Notes under the pieces: generated by a model | The model's database searches: none | Seen by the model: the letters and a program-made list of their open reading frames with translations, nothing else | What the model was told of the DNA's origin: nothing | In this document: piece after piece, positions 21,772 through 26,930 of the stretch | Position numbering within the stretch: the stretch's first letter is position 1 | Layout: every line of letters starts with the position of its first letter | Assembly (NCBI GenBank): GCA_030064795.1 | Contig: JASJEI010000276.1 | Location: forward strand, 1 to 26,930 | Origin: Pleurocapsa sp. MO_226.B13 | Lineage (GTDB): Bacteria > Cyanobacteriota > Cyanobacteriia > Cyanobacteriales > Xenococcaceae | Length of the DNA stretch: 26,930 bases | Direction of reading: 5' to 3' | Program-made: the position numbers and the translations under genes

Positions 21772-22704
21772 GTGATTCAAAACCTAGAACAACACTATAA
21801 GGTCTTGGGACTAGAACCAGGCGCGTCTTTGGAAGAAGTTAACCAAGCTTATAAGGATTTAGTATTTATCTGGCATCCCGATCGCCTACCCCAAGAAAAC
21901 GAAAGACTGATCCAAAAATCGGTCGAAAAACTCCAAAAAATTAACGAAGCACGGGATTATTTGCGTTCCTATCACCGTAAGTATCCCAAACAATCGGCAA
22001 ATAACCAACCAAAGTCAAATAATTATTCTCCAAGTAGCGATCGCCATAATCGCTATCAAAACCAAAATCGCGCCAAACAAAGCCAAGGGGAGCGTCGCCA
22101 AAGCTACTCGACAGGTCAACAATACCAGCAAAATCGACAAAGCGATCGCCGGCAAACTTATACTCAAACTCACTATCGACAACCAAGACAACCTTGGGAT
22201 TATCGAGCCTATTACTATTCCCCGAATAATACTAGTAACCAAAGCTCCAGTGGTAGAGATGGCTACCAAGATTTTCGCGAATCTAGCAGAAGTTATGGCT
22301 CAAACCGTCAAGCAGAAAGTAACTACAAAAGACCATACTATAAAGACCTTAGAGGAGCAGACCTCAGCAGATCTAACTTCAAAGAAAAAGACTTTTCTGG
22401 CAGAGATTTATCTCAAGCGGATTTATCCTATTCTGACCTGAGCGATACTTTTCTACACAAGATTATTTTAGAAGAAGCCAATCTTCAAGGAGCTAATCTC
22501 AAAGGGGCTAATTTACTTCAAGCCAATCTCAGAAAAGCTAATCTTCAGGGAGCTAATCTAATCGGTGCAGATCTCAGCGGTTCCGATCTAAGTGGTGCAG
22601 ATTTGACTGGTGCCAAGGTTGGTTTTAATAACAAAATTATGGTTAAACTCACCGCAGTAAAATTAACTGGTGCAATCTTACCCGATGGCTCAATTCATTC
22701 CTAG
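21772..22704 (+). CDS. J-domain protein with pentapeptide repeats
   Basis: 310 residues starting at a GTG (21772) preceded by AAGGAAGGA. Residues 1-65 are a DnaJ J-domain (HYKVLGLEPGASLEEVNQAYKDLVFIWHPDR) with an intact HPD motif that would stimulate a DnaK ATPase. Residues ~75-185 are a low-complexity linker rich in Gln, Asn, Arg, Ser and Tyr. Residues ~190-300 hold about twenty pentapeptide repeats (A-[DN]-L-x-x; LRGADLS, ANLQGANLKGANLLQANL), which fold as a right-handed beta helix. No zinc-finger or CTD of classical DnaJ is present. It is likely a specialised co-chaperone that recruits Hsp70 to a client recognised by the beta helix or linker. The design is known in cyanobacteria but its client is not. 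Confidence 0.92.
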   Translation: MIQNLEQHYKVLGLEPGASLEEVNQAYKDLVFIWHPDRLPQENERLIQKSVEKLQKINEARDYLRSYHRKYPKQSANNQPKSNNYSPSSDRHNRYQNQNRAKQSQGERRQSYSTGQQYQQNRQSDRRQTYTQTHYRQPRQPWDYRAYYYSPNNTSNQSSSGRDGYQDFRESSRSYGSNRQAESNYKRPYYKDLRGADLSRSNFKEKDFSGRDLSQADLSYSDLSDTFLHKIILEEANLQGANLKGANLLQANLRKANLQGANLIGADLSGSDLSGADLTGAKVGFNNKIMVKLTAVKLTGAILPDGSIHS

Positions 22705-22845
22705 ACTTACTACTGGAGCAGTCCTCGACTATTGGCTAAATTTTTTTAGGCGTTAACACCCAAAAATATTTCTGTCGCTATATTTTTGATTTGCTGACTG
22801 GGCAATCTAGATCCAGAAGCAAGCGCGATGGGAAAGAATTGAGCT

Positions 22846-23811
22846 ATGGTAAATCAGACTAATCCAGTAGTTAGTAATGTAGCGGGAAAAGAGATCTATC
22901 AAAAAATATATCAAAACATCCAACAAATAATGAAGGGGCAGTCAACCGCGATCCGAAATCTCCTGGCTACCTTTGCTAGTGGCGGTCATATCTTGTTAGA
23001 AGACTATCCAGGTACGGGAAAAACTACTTTAGCTAAAGCTCTGGCTGCTTCAATTGATGCCAAATTCAAACGGATTCAATTTACCCCAGATCTTTTACCT
23101 TCAGATATTACAGGTATTTCCATTTTCGACCAAAGCGATCGCGCTTTTCATTTTCACGAAGGCCCAATTTTTGCCAACATTGTTTTGGTAGACGAAATCA
23201 ATCGCGCCTCTCCCCGCACCCAGTCGGCACTATTAGAAGCGATGGCAGAGTCCCAGGTAAGCGTAGATGGTCAAATCAGAAAGCTCAAAGATCTATTTTT
23301 TGTAATTGCCACCCAAAACCCTGTAGGCTCTCACGGTACATATCCTTTACCCGAAGCCCAGATGGATCGTTTTGCACTCCAGTCTAGTTTGGGTTATGTT
23401 GCTCCTGAAGACGAAGTTGAAATCCTCAGCGATCGATTACAGAATAATCCTTTGAATCAGATTAAACCCTGTATTTCTCTGCAAGAAGCAATTTTACTCA
23501 AAAAGCAAGTAGAGCAAATTAGAGTCAGCGATACCATGAAACGTTATTTAGTCGATTTGGTGAATGCAACTCGCTCCGCCGAAGGAGTACAGTTAGGAGG
23601 AAGTCCTAGAGCCTCTCTCGCACTGATGAAAGTTTCTCAGGCTTTGGCTTTGTTTGATGGTTATGAATTTGTTACCCCCGAACATATTCAAGAATTGGCA
23701 GTAGCGGTCATTGCTCATCGGCTGGTAATGCAACCCCAAGCTCGCTTTTCTGGTCAAACTGCTACGGGAGTGGTAGAAGAAATCTTAAAAACTATTCCCG
23801 TCCCTGCTTGA
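22846..23811 (+). CDS. MoxR family AAA+ ATPase
   Basis: 321 residues. The AAA+ core has Walker A at 54-61 (YPGTGKTT), Walker B at 113-117 (VLVDE, then INRASPRTQSALLEAMAE), sensor 1 in FFVIATQNP, and a MoxR-type C-terminal lid (GGSPRASLALMKVSQALALFDG). MoxR ATPases usually act as chaperones that mature metalloenzymes or surface complexes and sit beside genes for DUF58 and VWA proteins. None of these is in the window; the flanks are a J-domain protein and an acyltransferase. It is cytosolic. The ATG at 22846 follows a weak purine stretch. Family is sure; target is unknown. Confidence 0.93.
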   Translation: MVNQTNPVVSNVAGKEIYQKIYQNIQQIMKGQSTAIRNLLATFASGGHILLEDYPGTGKTTLAKALAASIDAKFKRIQFTPDLLPSDITGISIFDQSDRAFHFHEGPIFANIVLVDEINRASPRTQSALLEAMAESQVSVDGQIRKLKDLFFVIATQNPVGSHGTYPLPEAQMDRFALQSSLGYVAPEDEVEILSDRLQNNPLNQIKPCISLQEAILLKKQVEQIRVSDTMKRYLVDLVNATRSAEGVQLGGSPRASLALMKVSQALALFDGYEFVTPEHIQELAVAVIAHRLVMQPQARFSGQTATGVVEEILKTIPVPA

Positions 23812-23857
23812 TAATTTGGCATTGTATATTTAATAGACCTCATTACAAAGATTGAAG

Positions 23858-24688
23858 ATGAACAAAAATCGAACTAATGGTTGGTCTTTAGATAATCGAG
23901 ATCCTCAAGTAATAAAATCTTGGATGCCATTTTGGGAGTGGTTTTATAAATACTACTTCAGGGTAACCAGTGATGGTTGGGAACATATTCCCTCAGAAAA
24001 AGTACTGCTTGTCGGTTCCCATAATGGAGGTATGGCAGTTCCCGATATGGCAATGACTATGTATGATTGGTTTAGACATTTTGGAACGCAACGCCCTGTA
24101 TATGGCTTGATGCACCCCAACGTCTGGAAGATTAATCCATCTTTGGGAAAAATTGCCGAACAAACAGGGGCAATTGTCGCTCATCCTCAAATGGCGATCG
24201 CCGCTTTTCAAAGTAATGCTAGTGTATTAGTCTATCCTGGTGGGGCGCAAGATGTATTTCGTCCCCACTGTCAGCGTAACCAAATAAATTTGGCTGGACG
24301 CAAAGGTTTTATTAAATTGGCTTTAAGGGAGGAAGTCCCGATTATTCCGATTATTTCTCACGGCGCACATGATACTCTATTCGTCTTGGGAGATATTTAC
24401 AATCTGATGAAACAACTCCACAATTGGGGGATGCCTTGGATGTTTGATGCCGATCCTGAAGTTTTCCCTATTTATTTAGGTTTACCTTGGGGGATTGGTT
24501 TTGGCCCGTTACCAAATATTCCTTTACCCGCCAAAATTCATATTCGTATTCTAGAGCCGATTGTCTTTCCTAGAAGCGGAAAAAGAGCATCACGCGATCG
24601 CGATTATGTCGATGAGTGTTATGAAAATGCGCTCGCAAGTATGCAGTCAGGATTAGATAACCTAGTAAATCAAAAAAATATGCGGTAA
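23858..24688 (+). CDS. LPLAT/DGAT2-like acyltransferase
   Basis: 276 residues from the ATG at 23858; a TTG two codons earlier is in frame but less likely. The lysophospholipid acyltransferase fold of the MGAT/DGAT2-like branch is seen in LLVGSHNGGMAVPD (50-63, His55 as the likely catalytic base), GLMHPNVWKINPSLGKIAEQTGAIVAHP, SVLVYPGGAQDVFRP (122-136, the glycerolipid-binding YPGG motif), GRKGFIKLALREEVPIIPIISHGAHDTLF, and FGPLPNIPLPAKIHIRILEPI. Synechocystis Slr2103, a relative of plant phytyl ester synthases, makes neutral lipids such as fatty acid phytyl esters and acyl-plastoquinol. This protein could have a similar role, but that is inferred from fold and organism only. Membrane association is likely. 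It lies 46 bases after the MoxR gene on the same strand. Confidence 0.88.
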   Translation: MNKNRTNGWSLDNRDPQVIKSWMPFWEWFYKYYFRVTSDGWEHIPSEKVLLVGSHNGGMAVPDMAMTMYDWFRHFGTQRPVYGLMHPNVWKINPSLGKIAEQTGAIVAHPQMAIAAFQSNASVLVYPGGAQDVFRPHCQRNQINLAGRKGFIKLALREEVPIIPIISHGAHDTLFVLGDIYNLMKQLHNWGMPWMFDADPEVFPIYLGLPWGIGFGPLPNIPLPAKIHIRILEPIVFPRSGKRASRDRDYVDECYENALASMQSGLDNLVNQKNMR

Positions 24689-24758
24689 AAACACTCTTAG
24701 GAGTTAGCTTTTCGGTACAATACCCCTTTAGTTAACTAGACAAAGACAAAATATATTT

Positions 24759-25964
24759 ATGGGACGTGCAGATAAAGTTGTTTTAGCTTATTCAGGTGGC
24801 GTAGATACCACCGTATGTATTCCTTATTTAAAGAATGAATGGGGAGTTAAAGAAGTAATTACCCTCGCTGCCGATTTGGGACAGGGAGACGAATTAGAGC
24901 CTATTCAAAAAAAGGCTTTAAAATGTGGCGCAGTAGAATCATTGGTGGAAGATGCCACCGAAACCTTTGTCCGTGATTATGCTTTTCCAGCAATTTTGGC
25001 AAATACACTCTACGAAAATCGCTATCCCCTCTCTACAGCCTTAGCACGTCCTTTGATTGCCAAGTTACTGGTAGAAGCTGCGGAAAAATACGGTGCAGAC
25101 GCGGTAGCTCATGGTTGTACTGGTAAAGGTAACGACCAGGTAAGGTTTGATGTCAGTATTATGGCGTTAAATCCCAAACTGAAGGTATTAGCACCCGCAA
25201 GAGAATGGGGTATGAGTCGGGAAGAAGCAATTTCCTATGGCGAAAAATTTGGTTTAGAGTTTCCCGTTAAAAAATCTTCTCCCTACAGTATCGATCGCAA
25301 TTTACTCGGTCGCAGTATCGAAGCAGGCCCGCTTGAAGATCCGATGATTGAGCCTCCCGAAGAGATATTTTTAATGACCAAAGCGATCGCCGATACTCCC
25401 GACGAGCCAGAATATATTACCATCGGTTTTGAGCAAGGTTTACCCATTACTATTAACGGAGAAAAACTCGCTCCAGTGTCTCTAATTACTCAGTTAAACG
25501 AACTGGCGGGTAAACACGGCATCGGACGCATTGATATGCTCGAAAACCGCGTCGTCGGGATTAAATCGCGGGAAATCTACGAGGCACCAGCATTACTAGT
25601 GTTGATTAATGCTCACCGTGATTTGGAAAGCTTGACCCTCACCGCAGATATTACTCAATACAAGCGCGGTATCGAACAAACCTACAGTGAATTGATCTAT
25701 CGCGGTCTCTGGTACAGTCCCCTGAAAGAGGCTTTAGATGCTTTTATTTACAAGACTCAGGAAAGGGTTACAGGAGAAGTGAGAATTAAGCTATTTAAAG
25801 GCAACGCGGTAATTGTTGGTCGTCAGTCGGACAATTCGATTTATGCTCCCGATCTGGCTACCTACGGCGCAGAAGATGAATTCGACCACAAAGCAGCAGA
25901 AGGCTTTATTTATATTTGGGGTCTGCCTACTAGAGTCTGGTCGCAAAAAACCAGAGGTATCTAG
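24759..25964 (+). CDS. argG: Argininosuccinate synthase
   Basis: 401 residues, full length. It condenses citrulline and aspartate with ATP cleavage in arginine synthesis; in cyanobacteria arginine also feeds cyanophycin. Motifs are the N-type ATP pyrophosphatase P-loop [10 protein letters not shown] (9-18), [31 protein letters not shown] (aspartate and ATP site), [17 protein letters not shown], and EIYEAPALL. The C-terminal oligomerisation segment ends VWSQKTRGI. No upstream Shine-Dalgarno stands out. It appears monocistronic, followed by an imperfect hairpin and a MITE. Confidence 0.97.
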   Translation: MGRADKVVLAYSGGVDTTVCIPYLKNEWGVKEVITLAADLGQGDELEPIQKKALKCGAVESLVEDATETFVRDYAFPAILANTLYENRYPLSTALARPLIAKLLVEAAEKYGADAVAHGCTGKGNDQVRFDVSIMALNPKLKVLAPAREWGMSREEAISYGEKFGLEFPVKKSSPYSIDRNLLGRSIEAGPLEDPMIEPPEEIFLMTKAIADTPDEPEYITIGFEQGLPITINGEKLAPVSLITQLNELAGKHGIGRIDMLENRVVGIKSREIYEAPALLVLINAHRDLESLTLTADITQYKRGIEQTYSELIYRGLWYSPLKEALDAFIYKTQERVTGEVRIKLFKGNAVIVGRQSDNSIYAPDLATYGAEDEFDHKAAEGFIYIWGLPTRVWSQKTRGI

Positions 25965-26021
25965 TTGCAGGGTGGGCAAAAAACCAACTGGCAATTCACT
26001 TCTACTGCCCACCAAAAAAAA

Positions 26022-26152
26022 CTAGGATGGCAAAATGCACTGGACTGACAATTGAAACGTAGTAAATCCGTTATCGCTTGAAAATTAGATCTACGTGTTT
26101 AAGCCTTTTCAAGCAACAAAAAAAACTTTTCCAGTCTATTTTGCCATCCTAG
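26022..26152. mobile_element. IS630/Tc1-type MITE
   Basis: Terminal inverted repeats of 23 bases match at 21 positions (26022-26044 against 26130-26152). The outermost bases read CTA-GGATGGCAAAAT at the left and ATTTTGCCATCC-TAG at the right. If TA is the target duplication, the empty site would be CTAG, the target known for IS630. Inside are further complementary segments (GCTTGAAAA near 26075 with TTTTCAAGC at 26106-26114; AAACGTAG with CTACGTGTTT), so the whole element can fold into a long hairpin. It has no coding capacity. A full-length IS630 elsewhere in the genome would have to supply the transposase. Confidence 0.75.
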
Positions 26153-26229
26153 AAAAAAATCAACCATTTTCGGCGTGGAGTCTGGCTCGTGATTTTTTAA
26201 TGCTTAGAAAAGTGCCTATGACTGGAAAA

Positions 26230-26262
26230 TCCCTATCCCTCTATAGCTCTATAGGATAGGGA
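26230..26262 (-). terminator. Terminator-like hairpin downstream of the lipoprotein gene
   Basis: TCCCTATCC (26230-26238) pairs with GGATAGGGA (26254-26262), and an inner TATAG/CTATA adds a few pairs across a 3-base bulge. Read on the minus strand, the stem is followed by TTTTCC. It lies 35 bases after the lipoprotein stop. Confidence 0.55.
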
Positions 26263-26296
26263 ATATTTAAAAATAGATGGTAAATCAAACTAATTA

Positions 26297-26479
26297 TTAC
26301 TCACCAGCACAAGGATCGACAGTACCCGCACAAGGGTCAACTACACCAGCACAAGGATCGACTTCAGTTGCTTCTCCACCAGCATCGGTTTCTCCAGCAT
26401 CAGGAGTAGCACAAGAAGTTACTAAGCCCAAGCTCAGAACAGACGCAGCAAACAAAGTTCCTAAATATTTAACTTTCAT
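26297..26479 (-). CDS. Small lipoprotein with DPCAG repeats
   Basis: 60 residues. MKVKYLGTLFAASVLSLGLVTSC is a lipoprotein signal peptide with the lipobox VTSC and lipidated Cys23. The mature 38 residues are Ala/Gly/Asp/Glu-rich and end in three near-perfect VDPCAG units, each with one Cys, giving three free Cys besides the lipidated one. Similar short Cys-Pro-Ala repeats occur in small bacterial envelope proteins suspected of metal or redox roles, but no function is established for this one. A good ribosome site (AGAGGA) lies ~8 bases before the ATG. A terminator-like hairpin lies downstream. The overlapping plus-strand frame is its complement and lacks any coding features. Confidence 0.75.
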   Translation of the reverse strand: MKVKYLGTLFAASVLSLGLVTSCATPDAGETDAGGEATEVDPCAGVVDPCAGTVDPCAGE

Positions 26480-26930
26480 AATTTTTTCCTCTTGAAATCA
26501 AAAATTTAATTATCTTACTAAAACAAACTGAAGGTTGTTTGTGATTCAAACTTAATCTAACCAAACAGATGAAAATTTTCTGATAAGACTGCTCGTACTT
26601 TACTTCTGGAGACTCCTAGCCCTTCCCCCCCCCTAGCAAATCTATAGCTTTATTTAAGTATTTCTTTCTTTAAATCCCGATCGCGATTTGGCATCATGAA
26701 CGGGAAAACATTTGCAAAATTTTACAACACGAACTGATGGAATTGGACTTTGGACAAAATTTAAAATAATTCGCGAGCTTGCTTCGCGAACAAAGTTGAA
26801 CAAGAAGGGCTACAAAAAAGTTAGTCAAAGTTGGTCAGCCTTCTTCAAATGGATAAGTTTTAGCCAGAGGTTATTGCCCGCCGACCGCCCCAATTGTGAG
26901 GGGTAAGCGTGTCAAAGTCCCCAAATTCGT
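26480..26930. other. Right-end region without a supportable gene
   Basis: 451 bases. The first ~90 should carry the lipoprotein promoter, and include ACAAAC/GTTTGT arms (26523-26528, 26537-26542). A run of nine C lies at 26625-26633. The palindrome TTCGCGA-N7-TCGCGAA is at 26770-26790. The last 140 bases look unlike ordinary intergenic DNA here (higher GC), but frames on both strands are broken and I recognise nothing. Confidence 0.5.

Larger units (their letters stand above)
25965..26296. other. Intergenic region with hairpin, MITE and terminator-like stem
   Basis: 332 bases between argG and the lipoprotein gene. It holds GGTGGGCA/TGCCCACC arms (25971-25978, 26006-26013) soon after the argG stop, a 131-base MITE (26022-26152), and the hairpin at 26230-26262. 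No protein-coding frame is supported. Confidence 0.7.

Noticed and set aside
25971..26013. argG terminator from GGTGGGCA/TGCCCACC arms
   Set aside because: The loop is 27 bases and an A run, not a T run, follows on the plus strand; called only as an inverted repeat within the intergenic entry.
26277..26495. Plus-strand 72-codon frame with AQGST repeats
   Set aside because: It is the complement of the DPCAG lipoprotein, which has a signal peptide, lipobox and ribosome site; the periodicity is a shadow.
26712..26906. Plus-strand 64-codon frame at the right edge
   Set aside because: It spans a palindrome and has no recognisable domain or ribosome site.

Overview
The window comes from a cyanobacterial chromosome. 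The HIP1 octamer GCGATCGC and its core CGATCG occur throughout. There is an nblA gene (phycobilisome degradation), a cyanobacterial RRM RNA-binding protein, a PfkA of the type common in cyanobacteria, a plant PES/DGAT2-like acyltransferase, and intergenic regions full of short repeats. The AT-rich base composition and many small dispersed repeats would fit a large-genome unicellular or pleurocapsalean lineage, but that placement is a guess. No tRNA, rRNA, CRISPR array or full-length transposase gene was seen.

Layout. Positions 1-2181 (minus strand) hold pyruvate kinase followed directly by a YdcF/DUF218 protein that runs off the left edge. Positions 2500-5355 (minus) hold a small possible membrane protein and then a MbnP/MbnH pair: a four-Cys copper-binding-type secreted protein and its di-heme cytochrome c peroxidase-like partner. 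Next come a 665-base repeat-bearing gap, an outer-membrane beta-barrel protein (+) and a convergent ABC exporter (minus). Positions 9006-10892 (+) hold an M16 peptidase homologue that has lost its zinc site, and a LapA-domain membrane protein. Positions 10893-11359 are a mosaic: a 40-codon ORF, a decayed copy of the 3' end of the M16 gene, and a good intrinsic terminator. Then come an unrecognised membrane protein with 34-residue repeats (+), a convergent small secreted protein (minus), a block of nested palindromic repeats, and an SLC12-like permease (minus). Positions 15961-18194 (+) hold a dihydroorotate dehydrogenase-like protein and 6-phosphofructokinase, convergent with rpiA (minus). An RRM protein (minus) and nblA (+) diverge across a 680-base gap. 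A tandem Usp protein, a J-domain/pentapeptide-repeat protein, a MoxR AAA+ ATPase, an LPLAT/DGAT2-like acyltransferase and argG follow, all on +. The right end holds a 131-base IS630-type MITE, a 60-residue DPCAG-repeat lipoprotein (minus) and about 450 bases with no gene I can support.

How the genes relate. Three enzymes of central carbon metabolism lie within 19 kb (Pyk, PfkA, RpiA), but in separate transcription units. The only clear functional module is MbnP/MbnH. In methanotroph homologues MbnH oxidises a tryptophan of MbnP to kynurenine, which then helps bind copper. Most remaining genes are core or accessory cyanobacterial genes without operon logic. The least explained parts of the window are the MbnP/MbnH pair, the 34-residue-repeat membrane protein, the Cys-repeat lipoprotein and the repeat biology (a 23-base module sitting inside different palindromes, and a MITE at a CTAG site).
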